Positions 23,613-34,889 of a stretch of DNA of 64,000 nucleotides are shown piece after piece. The DNA is from Siphonodentalium dalli (taxonomy: Eukaryota; Mollusca; Scaphopoda; Gadilida; Siphonodentaliidae), in the NCBI GenBank assembly GCA_032622095.1, contig CP136069.1, forward strand, positions 81,924,958-81,988,957, in the 5' to 3' direction. A program made the translations under genes and the position numbers. Each line of letters begins with the position of its first letter. Position 1 is the stretch's first letter. The notes beneath the pieces were generated by a model that searched no databases, had not been told where the DNA came from, and saw only the letters and a list, made by a program, of their open reading frames with translations.

Positions 23613-24045
23613 TTAAAGAAGCATAATCCGATTTAAAAGCGCCCCTCAATTACTATCTATTTGGTTTCGGGGGTGAATTTTTTTTTTGATTCGAATCGAG
23701 GATCCCACCTACCAAAGCTCAGAGTTATTAGATATCGATTTTTGAAATCTATTATTTTTCACCATCGAGACTTATTAGTGGCCCAGTAAAAAGTCCACGA
23801 GCCAACTATATCGGACCAAATTGTGGATGAAGATGGATAAGAGGCTTTGTTTTGATAATAAGTCCAAACTTCTTCGAACAACGTGTTGATAAATAACACG
23901 TTTCGTGCAATTTTATACCATAGTTGACAGAGGTTAGCATTATTTTTCGGCAATTAATCGTTTCTGATTACTGAAGCGGCATTGTTGTTGTTGTTGTTGG
24001 AATCTAATTATATGGGGACAATCGAATCGGGTTGGGTACCTTTAA
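23613..24045. mobile_element. MITE family B, TTAA-bounded copy
   Basis: It starts TTAAAGAAGCATAATCCGAT and ends TCGGGTTGGGTACCTTTAA. The interior carries GCTCAGAGTTATTAGATATC, GATGAAGATGGATAA and (GTT)n, as in the other copies. It is non-coding. Confidence 0.8.
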
Positions 24046-26670
24046 CCTAATGTCCACAGCCAACCAAACACGTGTTGCCAATGTAATGGACATGCAGCTT
24101 GTGCTTTATTTTTTACCACGAAAATGGGCGAATTCCCTGAAATTATTACTTCAGATATACATGCTGGAGCAACATCGCAAACCGATTGCGTATGCAAGAC
24201 CGGAAACAATTTGTCGCAATTCAAACTAATTTTCGACATATTTCTATTCGAGCATGTGAGGTAGTGTGCAGTATTGTAATTAAACACATAAAATGTACCA
24301 TAAAAGTTCAGTTAATTTCTTAAAACCATCACACTCCTACTTATAATAATATAATATAATATGCATCTTTCGCGCAAATGCTGTATTCGAACGCAATTTT
24401 CACATGAAGTTTGTCCAATTAACCATGTCTTAACTAAATACTCATTGACGAGAATAGTATCCTTATGAAATGTTCAGAAAATAAGTTCCACAGACGACTG
24501 TTTTGTTCTTCTTATCTGAACATTTCCCATCATGCACCAGTGAATAGAAATCTTTCTGCCTTTGTATTATCTGTTCGTCTATGTGTCGTCTGCTTACATT
24601 TTCTGCACATCCCTTCCGACGAATAATAGACAATTCCAATTGAAAGTATACGTCCATAACTGAATGGGAGAATCCATTTAGCAGATAGGGTTAATAATGC
24701 AAATCCTATTATGTTTTGTTGGGCATTGTATTCACTCAGAGTAATGATGGATTATGCGTTTGCGAACAGCTCAATATCATGATAGATTTCCATTTCCATG
24801 GAGGATATATGCTTACATATACAGGTATAACATGACCAGTTATATATATATACAGACATTGTGTGTGATTCGAGCGACAGCACGGTTGTGAGTGTAAACG
24901 ATATCAGAAAGGGAAACAATTGATAAATCTCAGAACATATTAAACACAACATTACTATTTCATAACGAAAATACCGAGTTGCAAAGCAGTGCGTTTCAAA
25001 CTTATACTAAACAACAAATATAAACATGGCAAAACCATTTGAAAGGAAATACCGATATTATCAATATATCGATATATAAATAAATTATTCAAGTGAAAAT
25101 AAGCGCTAATCCATCGTGATTGGTGTGAATCTTTCAGACACGGATGTTAGATCAAGTTTCATATGGTTGTGGGGGAGGGAATGCGTATACCTGCATCCAT
25201 AACCATCCATAATATTGGGTTATATGTAACAGTTGCTTTAAATGTAGGGTATTGTGTTTCTTCGAAAGCATACCATTTGGTCACATTATAACGTCTGTTT
25301 GCTTGACCAAAATCATCCATGCAGAGCCGAGAAACGATATGAAGTCCCCTTTATCTGGACTCGTCGGCCTCCATCTTGTATCGCGGGTGTGGTTTTTGAG
25401 TATTGATAAAACATTTTGCATGGGGCCAAGCTGCACATTTTACCGGAATAACTAACAAATGTCACCTTCGTGTGAGATACACGTGGTGCAGGGGAGAGTC
25501 TGTCTAACATATATGCCTTACTGGATAATTATACATATAAACGGGGGTTGTGTGTTTATCGACAAGTTCATTGGTCCGTGTGTAACACAACGGGGGGAAA
25601 TACAGTGTTGTTGACACTGATAGTAATAAACGAGCCATTCCGAATGACCGGAGTCTGACCGATTCGTTCTCCATTAGACGCCCTGTAAAGTATTTCCTTG
25701 CTTCACATCAAAACTATACCTTCGTCCTACACAAGTGTCTATGGACAATATCAATATCGGAAACCTAGAACAATGTCTGTTTTGTGTCTTTGAGAGCGAA
25801 ATGATTCATATGAATCTTTAGATGCCTAGATACCCAGTAGATCCAAAGCCTATTTTATGCAATAAATTCTTAACTGCAACGTCGATAATGCAAGTTCAGT
25901 CATGGTGTTTTCGTGCGGCTTCGCATTCTCCATTACTTCCGCTTTCCGTAAAAACTTATTTTTAGCAACAATGATCGGGGCTTGGGAATAAGTGACACAG
26001 TGTGAATAATTATTGGTTTTACAGGAAGCTATATATTGATTGGCCGAGAAACGCATTATTCGATGTGCAAGTAATTTCATTGGCGCGATTCCTCCCGTTG
26101 TTCGAAATAATGTATTGCATGGGAGTCCCTATATACCATATATACGTTGGTTGAAATTAAAATATGGTCTGGTTTTGTGTCACTCTGGTTATAGGATTAA
26201 ACTAACGCAACTAACTGGTCACATGTATATGTGTATATTTGGTTTTAGCGCGGGCCCCGCTCTTCATTTCAGCGCACCACGCATGGCTCGCTAAGCTCCT
26301 TCGGCAAAATATCAAATTAAAAGGGACACCTCTGGCAATCCCTTACCACTTATTAAAGCTCGTGGGCTCTATCCAATCTAACTTTGCCACGGTCAGATAT
26401 GAATACTTTTGATGGGGGTTTTTTTTTTGTATGCAAGATATAACCAAAACAACAAATTGGGGGTGAAGGAGAAGATCTCTCGATCTTTTCGATACTACAA
26501 CCTCTGCGGGTGGTCTAGTTTTAATTAGACTGGTTTAACGGCACTGCATGTATATATTAATAATAGTGAGATTCAATTTTCTGTATATTATGCATGAGAT
26601 GGTGATTAGAGCATGAGGCCAGTTGTTACTGAAGGCAGGTACGTGCGCAATGTTTCCGGCATCTGTCCGT
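24046..26670. other. Mostly unique sequence, no supported gene
   Basis: About 2.6 kb without recognisable mobile elements. Short frames exist (for example 24032-24229 plus, 25850-26080 minus), but none has family features or plausible splice context. On the minus strand this is the 3' side of the gene at 26671-31261, so its 3' UTR lies here. ATTAAA, a weak polyadenylation signal, is on the minus strand near 26519-26524. Confidence 0.5.
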
Positions 26671-26822
26671 TCAATCCGAATGTCCGGTTGCGCAGCAAGT
26701 GAACAAATTCCGGAGGGAAGACAAACGTTTCTTTTTCGCTTTCTTCGCATCCTCTTTCGGTATTTCTTGACGCTTCTCTTTGGTGGGTGAGGCCCTGTCA
26801 CTATCGGGATGCGGTATGATAT
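26671..26822 (-). CDS. Candidate A-kinase-anchoring-like protein, coding exon 2 with stop
   Basis: The exon follows TTTGTTATTTCAG and supplies the last two bases of codon 294 (G|AT, Asp), so its phase fits the donor of exon 1 exactly. It encodes residues 295-343 and ends in TGA. Its C-terminus is Lys-rich (KKAKKKRLSSL, 320-330) followed by RNLFTCC, with adjacent cysteines at 336-337. That is the look of a polybasic plus palmitoylation membrane anchor. KRLS (325-328) fits a protein kinase A site, which suits an anchoring role. The longer frame in another phase over this exon has no supporting features. Additional alternative exons inside the intron cannot be excluded. The exon pairing rests on splice consensus and phase only. 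Confidence 0.65.
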
Positions 26823-26894
26823 CTGAAATAACAAATTTTAATACATGCATACATGTTTGCTTTAGTGTGACTATACCGACTGACTGCTGGTAAA

Positions 26895-27360
26895 CTTCAC
26901 GGCATGCCTATGTATATAGGTACGGCACCGGCGGGTACAGGTTACCGTCACACTATAAAATGAATAAATATAAACTTTTCAAGAATGATGAATGATGTCA
27001 TAACAAGTCATGTCAAATAATGTTGTATTGTGGCGATTTACACGGAAATAACACGAGGTTGTTTTGTGCTTCGTGTTTCGGCTTGCCGGCTTCCTGCATG
27101 CCTACATTATATGGCCGGTACCGGCTGCCTGCACGAAAGATTTGCCATCATGCTGGTACCACAGGTCCCCAGAACAAAAATTTACCCCACCCCCAATATT
27201 GGGGGTGGGGTAAATTTTTGTTCTGGGGACCTGTGGCTGGTAGTTTCATGTACCAGCCGGGTTTCATGTACCAGCCGGTATACCGACAGACTATTGGCAT
27301 GCCGGTGCCAGCTCTGCCGGCATGAATAGGAATGCGGCCGGTACCGACCAGCACGGGCAT
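26895..27360. repeat. GGTACCGGC / GCCGGCATG repeat block
   Basis: Short GC-rich palindromic words (GGCCGGTACCGGC, CCAGCCGG, GCATGCCGG, GCCGGCATG) recur many times in direct and inverted order, including CATGTACCAGCCGG twice in a row. The block hosts the perfect palindrome at 27159-27236. Confidence 0.65.
27159..27236. mobile_element. 78-base perfect palindrome with 6-base direct repeats
   Basis: The arms are 39 bases, perfectly complementary, with no loop (centre AAT|ATT at 27197/27198). The left arm starts CCACAGGTCCCCAGAACAAA. CTGGTA lies immediately outside both ends (27153-27158, 27237-27242), as expected of a target-site duplication. However, CTGGTA-like words are common in this block. 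Confidence 0.75.
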
Positions 27361-27663
27361 GATTACTGGGATACAGTCTACGGGAAATTAAATAATATAT
27401 ATGGATTATATAACAAGGGCTCATGTTTCCACCTTAAATTATACATTTAGTCACGGTCCTGCAATAAAAGTTAATACATATGCATGCATGTGAAATACTT
27501 TTAGACGGACGTTTTATACTCCGAATGACTTATTAAAACCATAGACATTTCCATGATGTTATATAAACATTAATGGTCAAACTCGAAGTGAAGCGATTTA
27601 TATCGTTCGCAGTATATAATATATGCACATAAATTTATTAAGAAATGACGAATGTTATAATAT

Positions 27664-28317
27664 TTAAAGGGGTACTGTACCCCAATTTCAATAAATTCCC
27701 GGTGACAATAGCGATCTAATATCAATATTATATTTTAAAATAACTAATTTGAGTCGACGATGTCTACCGAAAACGTTCCGCTTAACAGGCTATCATAAAA
27801 GTAAAATTGAATTATTTAATATAAATTCATTTATGGCTGGAGTCATAAAATGGAGAATTATGCCATAACGAGTTACCGTTCTTGAAAACTCATATGTTGC
27901 GTGTCTTTTATCGACGGCCGTTCGCGAACATTATTGAGTTGCAAACAAAACATGTTACATGCGAAAGAAAGGCCCGCTATAACCGATTCGGAAAAAAAGA
28001 GAAAGAAACAAGAGTCAAAGCGTCAAGTATTTTTGTAGGGAGTGAGATTGTTGGATGGAAGAGTTTTAAGGCATCAATTGAAGCTGCGAACAATATGAAC
28101 TTCCGGTACTTCCTGCGATCTGCGTCTTCTCCGGTGAAGGTCAAAATCATGGCGCGTAGTTTGAAATCGTAATATTTTTGTTTCCATGATCAACATTTTC
28201 TTCGCTAAATTAGGTTTATACGAAACTCATATAAACACGAACACAATCTAACTTGAATGTTATTTCAATGGGAGTAAATAAAAAAATCGTCTATCTCTGT
28301 GAACAGTACCCCTTTAA
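27664..28317. mobile_element. 654-base TTAA-bounded MITE (family C)
   Basis: It starts TTAAAGGGGTACTGTACCCC and ends GAACAGTACCCCTTTAA, with TTAA at both borders. A 96-codon frame inside (27882-28172, plus) has no recognisable domain and is not counted as a gene. Confidence 0.75.
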
Positions 28318-29213
28318 TTTGTTACAATTCTTGGAATTTTAAGCAGATCCCGATAATAATGGGTTGGTTGGGGACAACGCAACGCGGAGATTCGAGCTCA
28401 GAGCGAAGCTTGGTCAGAACCAAAGTCAATCGGGTGAATAAGCTAGCACGAACTGGACAATTTCATTAACTATATATAAATATACCGGCCTTGCAATCTT
28501 TGGCGAACGTCAATAATTATATATGTTCATTGCAGCGTCATTGCTATCGACATTCGACACGTTTGGTCGACAGTCTTCCGTGTATATAGATGTGTTTTGA
28601 TATCCTTGAATATGTACACACAATGTGGGGCAGCTATTTTTGCACGAATATCGATTCCGGACGAGAGTTTATATAGAGGATAATCTAGTGTTTTGAGTGG
28701 ATACCGAAAATTAAGACATGAGTGAGCCCGAGTGAGCTAGCTAGACAAATGTTTATTTTGAGCAAGCCGCTCGCGAAAATAAATATTTGTATATCACGTT
28801 CACGAAATTTCGGTATATATGCATATATATCAACTCAAAAAACACTAAATATTCTATTTATTATACATGTTCCAACGAAATTCGTAATTTACGACGATAA
28901 ATGTTCTGACAATCGCCTTCAGTCGACGCATAAAAGCCTGATCGTTGCATGCCTGTTCACTTCACTATCTGCAGAATATAGAGGTACAGCCCGACCACGT
29001 ATTCTTCCGTTTACCGCCCCATGTCGACTTTCAATATAAAATAGATTTGTATTCTAACTATAAGTAATAGTTACAGTAGCAGTATATAACGTTCTCATTT
29101 GTGGGGGGGGGTGGGAGATGTCCCGCTGTGTATAAACGAGGGCGTATCAGCATAATAAACACTGGAACCACGAAAACTATGGAAGTAATTAGCATTCAGA
29201 ATAATAAAGTGGT
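28318..29213. other. Intron sequence, no recognised feature
   Basis: AT-rich. A 105-codon frame at 28722-29039 has no family features. Confidence 0.5.
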
Positions 29214-29684
29214 TTAAAGGCCCATTTAATTTTCGAGTCACCGATAATTGTTTTCCAGTGTCTTGATATATATGGTTTTAATAAAAATCTATGACATAAC
29301 ATGTGATTAAAATACTATAGTGTGTTCATCACCATTTAGACCGTCTGTGTCTCAGAAGGTGCCCATATATAGATCGAGTAATAGAAAACGGCTGAAATCA
29401 TCGAAACATTTCGCCCGTCTCGCTTCCAGAATGCAACATAATTCAAACTAAGATATAGAGTTATTCCCCTTCCATTGAAAATTATAGAATTTGCAGTACA
29501 ATCCAGATGAACTTAAGCACAGAAACATGTCGGTACCTCAACAAAAAAAAACATGTTCGCAGTTTATTATATCAGATAAGTTGATAATACAATGTTTTGA
29601 AGCTTCCTCTTTCCAATGGTATATAATATGGCATATATTTTATATAATGTTATCTGGGCGTTCGAAAATTAAGTGGGCATTTAA
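29214..29684. mobile_element. MITE family A copy, in intron
   Basis: It starts TTAAAGGCCCATTTAATTTT and ends TTCGAAAATTAAGTGGGCAT followed by TTAA. It has the same orientation as the copy at 9801. Confidence 0.8.
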
Positions 29685-29729
29685 ACCACACCTAATTTGG
29701 AATATAATATATTAAGCACTATAATGCAG

Positions 29730-29960
29730 AGCCTCAATAACGAAACAGTCAGAAACCATTTGGTTCTTTATGATCACGCATCATCAAGTGTTTCATAGAA
29801 GCTATCCAAATGCTATAGGCTCGCTGCGAAGAACCATATAAGCTATTTGGTTCAGCTTGTTTGGTTCTTTTCAGAGCCAAATTAGAACAATCTAATTCGA
29901 ACCAAATGGTTCTTGCGTATGTTTGTTCTCCTGGTGAGACAGTTCGTCAGTTTAGAACTT
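29730..29960. repeat. AGAACCAAATGGTTCT-type inverted repeats
   Basis: Words such as CCATTTGGTTCTTT, GTTTGGTTCTTTT, AGAACAATCTAATTCGAACC and AACCAAATGGTTCTTG recur in both orientations. Related words lie at 30258-30300 (AGAACCAATTATATTGG) and 59175-59250. Confidence 0.6.
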
Positions 29961-29989
29961 TAGAGTTTGCTTCTTGGTACATAAATCTA

Positions 29990-30226
29990 CATCTTCAAGA
30001 TACGGAGTTATTCCCCTTCCATTGAAAATAATAGACTTTGTGCAGAAACTTGAACACAGAACGCACGTCGGTATCTCAACAAAAACAACATGTTCACAGT
30101 TTATTACACCGGATAAGTTGATAATACAATGTTATAGAGCTTCCTCTTTCCAATGGTATATATATAGTATGGCATATCTTTTATATAAAGTGATCTGGGG
30201 GATCGAAAATTAAGTGAGCCTTTATA
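29990..30226. mobile_element. MITE family A, truncated copy in intron
   Basis: The right half only: GTTCACAGTTTATTACACCG, GAGCTTCCTCTTTCCAATGG and CGAAAATTAAGTGAGCCTTT. The terminal TTAA is mutated. Confidence 0.7.
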
Positions 30227-30381
30227 AGTTTGTTATCACTCTATCCTATAAGGAAGAACAAAATGGTTCTATGGTCACGAAGAACCAATTATATTGGTTT
30301 CGTGCGTGAGATATGTTATATAACCAAATAAGGCCTTTTTGCTATTTTTTATTTGCAGGAAATTTATATATATGTACGTAC

Positions 30382-31261
30382 CTGGTTCAGATTTTTTGGA
30401 AGCTGCCTGGGCTGCTGGGGCAGTATATGTTGCAGCAGCAACCTCTGGTGAGCTATATTCATTGACATGTTCTCCTTCAGCAGATTTTTGTTTCGATTGG
30501 TCAGCAGGGGCGGATGTGAAATTCTCCTCGTCGGGATGTTCCTTCTCTGGGGTGGCCGGGATGAGATTTGTTTGAACAATGCACGGAGGCTCGGAATGAT
30601 TAGATTCCGGGCTAACCCTTCCACCCGAATCCGACACTTCCGGTTTAACTTCTTCATGAACTGTCACTTTCACGTCGTTTATGTCATTTGCCTCCGTTTG
30701 CGATTCTATTGGCGGAACAACGTCTCTATCAGGGGAAGGATCATTTAGTCGCTCCTGAATATCGGGCGATGCAGCAGAAGACGTGTTAACATCACTATCA
30801 GAAGCTTCACTGTCCATACACACATCGTCCTCATCTGATATATCAAAATTACTGACATTCAGAGCTTCCGGATCTATAGCAACAACTGGTCCAGCACGTG
30901 CACGACCACGTGGTTTCACAGCATGACGCTCTTCCGCATTTCCGAAACCATTGAGAACAGGGAAATTATCGTATTCTCCATTTATAACGCCATTTTTAAC
31001 ATTTTCGATTATCTTCTCCACATATAGGTTAGCGATCGAACTCAAAATCACATTTTCCACAATTGACTGCGCAAATGAATCAATATTAGGATTCGTGCCA
31101 ATGTTTTCGCTCGAGCTCACGCTGTTGCTCTCTTCTACGTGATTAACCATTGGATGATCAGGAATCGAAACATCCGAAACTTCGTCCGAAAAATCACCAT
31201 TCAGCTCTTCTGGACCGTTAATACTGATCACCGGGATGGTATCCATATCGACACTCGCCAT
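30382..31261 (-). CDS. Candidate A-kinase-anchoring-like protein, coding exon 1
   Basis: This exon encodes residues 1-293 and the first base of codon 294. The protein is acidic and Ser/Glu/Asp-rich, so probably disordered. The exception is a proline-free stretch at about 61-90 predicted as an amphipathic helix. Residues 64-75 (AQSIVENVILSS) fit the published RII-binding pattern of A-kinase anchoring proteins, with A64, I67, V68, V71, I72 and S75 at the required positions. A KPRGRARAG basic patch and an acidic run SDEDDVCMDSEASDSD follow. The ATG has G at -3 and G at +4. Upstream, TTTCAG at 31304-31309 (minus strand) looks like an acceptor, so a 5' UTR exon probably starts at 31303; it holds a two-codon upstream frame (ATG CTG TAG). 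The exon ends CAG|GTACGT. Reading through that donor adds 34 intron-like residues before a stop. The name is inference from a motif; the family is not recognised. Confidence 0.75.
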
Positions 31262-31372
31262 TGCTGGTGTATATGGATGCCACCTCTCTACAGCATTATG
31301 CTACTGAAAATGGAAATAGGGTTGAATTAAAGAAGGCATATCTCAAGAATTTAAGTCTGGTTCAATGGATGG

Positions 31373-31671
31373 TTGATTGAATGATTTGGGTTTTTTATGT
31401 CGCTTTCAGCAACTGAGGTCATATCACGGCATTGCCATTTTTAGTGGTGAAGGAAATCCGCACACTTACGGCTAATGTAACAGTGATTTCACTGGATGGT
31501 AAACTCGTGGACCATGTGCGGCAAACCACCGGCCATCGGCGAGTAACTGGCAACTCCACCAGCTAACGATTTCGAGTTACAAAGTCCATCATGGAAACAT
31601 ATGCATGGATTTAAACCCTCATCGCCAGCGCTGGAGAGCGAGAACCCTAACCGACTGAGTCACCAAGGCCC
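31373..31671 (-). mobile_element. tRNA-derived SINE with 16-base target-site duplication
   Basis: On the minus strand it opens GGGCCTTGGTGACTCAGTCG (pol III A box around TGACTCAGTCGG) and has the B box-like GGGTTTAAATCC. A conserved-looking body follows, and it ends GTTGCTGAAAGCGACATAAA. The flanks CTGGTTCAATGGATGG (31357-31372) and CTGGTTCAACGGATGG (31672-31687) are a target-site duplication with one mismatch. It inserted just upstream of the candidate gene, in its probable first intron or promoter side. The 3' tail resembles SINEs seen in molluscs; the exact family is not assigned. Confidence 0.9.
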
Positions 31672-31687
31672 CTGGTTCAACGGATGG

Positions 31688-32262
31688 GGTGTAGTAGGAA
31701 ATTCCATGGACACCCGAACGGAGGAAATCTAGCCACAACCCTAATTATCTTATTAAATAAAACATCTAATGTCTATTTATTTTTACAATTTCGGTGATTT
31801 TATAGTATTTCTCGGAGTTCATGGTTGGCACACAAGGACAAGATTGCACATTCTTCAGAAGACGTGGATAATGTATCACCAGTGATATGGTTGTGGCGCC
31901 GTACTCAGAGCGACGTGATCTATTGTTGACATTCAATGTGTTATCTTTTGAACGCGACCAACTTTTGAATGTTCCAACTCTATGTGTTTCTGGAGCCTTG
32001 GCTTTTTAATCCATTTCGTCAATATCGGTCACCGGTTACGGGTCAAATCGTATAGCGTGTGCTGCATGGTGGAAATTCGCACGACATTTTGTCGCATTAT
32101 CGCCCCCCCCCCCCCCCCCACCACACAAGGTATCAAATAAATTTTATTTTCTACGATCGAGTCATGCGATTTATTCGAAGTAGCCTAATCAGATTCAACT
32201 ATTAATATGATCGTGTGGCGATCACATGTTTTTTTTCAACAAAACATGGCGTTCAGCGTCCT
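31688..32262. other. No recognised gene; C-run at 32103
   Basis: No coding region is supported. An 18-base run of mostly C lies at 32103-32120. Confidence 0.5.
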
Positions 32263-32265
32263 TTA

Positions 32266-32983
32266 GGGTACGTTCATACGCTGGCAATATTGCACTGCAA
32301 ACTGCAAATATGCCAGCTGCAAAGGTTGTTTTGTTTTGTTTTGTTAGCTGGCATTTTTGCCAGCTACCGACGAGCTCGTGCTGTCTCGTGGCTGGACGTC
32401 AACAATCAACGGTGGTATATGATAACGGGTGTTTACCTCTCTGTCGGTGGCCACAACACAAGGCCACTAACAATAATTGTTTGTGTCTGTACCGTCCTTG
32501 ATACGATCGAATGGGATCGGGGTGTGTTCTCTGTGATTCTCATGCACACATAATTATACATGTGGATCTCCGTTATATGAGGATATGATGATATGGCGTG
32601 ATACAAATAGTACCAAAAGTGATGCTTCCGGAGTCATAAATGTGGGAGCTATTGGGGAAGTGGTGGCAGGTGGCAGGTGGCAGGTGTCGAGGTGACGTTA
32701 ATTGTAATCATATATGAGCAGCATCCCGTCGAGAGAGCTGGCCGTGTCGATATCACATTCCAATATGTCAAGTGACATTATTTTGACTGGCCTAAGAATA
32801 CCAACACGCACCGTGTTCTGATATATTGCAAACAGCTCATCAATCACGCAAAACGGCTGTCGTTCATTGATCACTACTGACACTGATTTGTTGACAGCTG
32901 GCAGAAATTAATCCGTTTTGGCAATTTTGCAGCTGGCATTTTTGCAGTTTGCAGTGCAATATTGCCAGCGTATGAACGTACCC
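32266..32983. mobile_element. 718-base PIF/Harbinger-like MITE
   Basis: The ends are ~60-base inverted repeats: GGGTACGTTCATACGCTGGC on the left, and GCCAGCGTATGAACGTACCC on the right. TTA flanks both ends (32263-32265, 32984-32986), the 3-base duplication typical of PIF/Harbinger elements. The interior has a GGTGGCA triplication near 32662 and no transposase. Confidence 0.8.
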
Positions 32984-32986
32984 TTA

Positions 32987-34889
32987 AGTTCAAGTTGGTT
33001 AGCAAAGTCAGAGTGGCGGGATATTTTGGACGGCGGAAGAATGCATGCACTGATTGAGGCATGGGAGTTATATATTTGTGCCTCTACAATACAACTACAA
33101 TTGAATACAAAAACAAAACAAGGTGGACATCAGCAAATTTGTGTTAATATATATAATATCTGATTATGAATTTGTGTGGGGAATTAAATCAGTTATACTA
33201 TATAACTACAGCGCTTTTACTATATTAATATTTATTGGAAATTCTTATTAAATAGACGCGATCAATACGCATATAGACATTTTCCCTATACCATATAACA
33301 ACCCACTGCATTCATGAGGAAATAAACAACCAGCTCGTACGATCCGATCGCATCGTGTGCGGTGGTCTATCGCAAGTGATAAAAACTGAAGTCGCACGAC
33401 TATAAAGTCGCAAGGGTCTGCGACAATTAATTATCGTGCAGCATATGTCGCTTCGTCGCTACTTTAGTTTAGAAATGTGTGTTTCGGCTGTAAACAGATA
33501 ACAAGAAAACCAATGTCAGAAATGGTAACGCGCTCAAGATCATATATTATAAACCCAAGAATATTATTATAGAATATAAAATATATTGGTTTTGCGAATG
33601 ACCAACTCAGAATTACGTTAAAATAATAATAACAACCAGCACCTAATTAACGAACCGGCGGCCGACTCGACCGTCTCCGACCACAACCCCAAATGGGCTG
33701 CAGAAATTTCTTTCATTTGTAATTGACATATAGTTTATCACAAACCAAAAATCAACATTAATCAACGTTGCATGATTAACGACAATAAACGAAATTGAAA
33801 TTCCACAACTACACCTTTTACCGGACTCGGCCTCCAGCTCTCAGTTTGACTTTTAATCATCCCAAAAATTCCCATTCTATAAATAAAACTAATAAAACAC
33901 CCATTGATAATGTCAGCCCCCACGAAGCGAGAAACTCCCCACCAGCTATACACGCGGCGCGCGTAATAATATTGGCTTATCACCATTCCCCCAAACTTTG
34001 GTCAAATGTTCAACAGTTGCATGGAAATTTCACGCATGTCTGCTGGACAGAATTACCGTTTAGGTAGGTCTTTCAGACAAAAATAAAATTGAAATTATTT
34101 TTATTATTTAATTTTCCAACCAGTAGTTAGTGCGAAATTATTGTTTTTAGATAAAAATAAAAAAAAAACATTCGTACTTTCTAAGACTTTCTGACAATTT
34201 TTTGGGATTGAAATTACCAACAATTGGACATTTTCCAAACATGTGGGTGCCATTGCCAACAGTTGGAAAGTTTACGGTACTGGGTCGAAAAATTTCAACA
34301 CAGGGGGTAGAAATGAAATTCACTTGACTCCCCCACCCACGTCACTTTAATATATCGAGTGTGCAGTGCATGTGCACGCGTCTCGCATCTATAGTGAAAT
34401 GTATCGGCTGGCATATATATAATTATAGTCTGGAATCGTTCTTTTCAATAGGGTAATTGAAACATGAGCGAAACATGATGACGCCAAGCTATACGAGGCT
34501 GGGCGAATTCAAAATACATATGAAATTATAATCACCTGATCACACGACATGTCTAGTGCATCTGCCCTTTTATATATATGTTGATACATGGTGCCACTTT
34601 ATCCATTAGGGCCAGCAAGGGCGCATTTTATGCATTCGTGATTCCCGCGTTGACGAGATTCCCGCGGTGACGAGGTAGCTAATTATGTTGGAGGTATATA
34701 TACATGCAGACCCGTTGTGCGTTTGACTCGATAACTTAAAGGTACCCAATGCATCCGAAGCGGGTTCGTGCGAAAGAATATACATTTTTATAGAAGTCAG
34801 TAAAACAACTATATCATCAACAAACACATATATCGATTTTATTCTTACTTCAGTATTAATAACTCTCCAATAACGAAGGTTTGCATATC
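32987..34889. other. No recognised feature
   Basis: About 1.9 kb of AT-rich sequence without a supported gene. TTAAAGGTACCCAATGCATC at 34736 resembles a family B MITE end, but no partner end was found. Confidence 0.45.

Larger units (their letters stand above)
26823..30381 (-). other. Phase-1 intron of the candidate AKAP-like gene
   Basis: The 3559-base intron starts GTACGT and ends TATTTCAG. It is loaded with mobile DNA: a perfect palindrome at 27159, a TTAA MITE at 27664, MITE-A copies at 29214 and 29990, and AGAACCAAA repeats. Confidence 0.65.

Noticed and set aside
26535-26834. 99-codon minus frame over exon 2
   Set aside because: The real exon is read in a different phase, set by the acceptor at 26823-26824 and the phase-1 donor.
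27882-28172. 96-codon frame as a gene
   Set aside because: It lies wholly within a TTAA-bounded MITE inside an intron on the opposite strand, with no recognisable domain.
30275-30381. C-terminal 34 codons of the unspliced 328-codon frame
   Set aside because: They follow a consensus CAG|GTACGT donor, are AT-rich and repeat-like, and the spliced alternative restores a lysine-rich C-terminus in phase.
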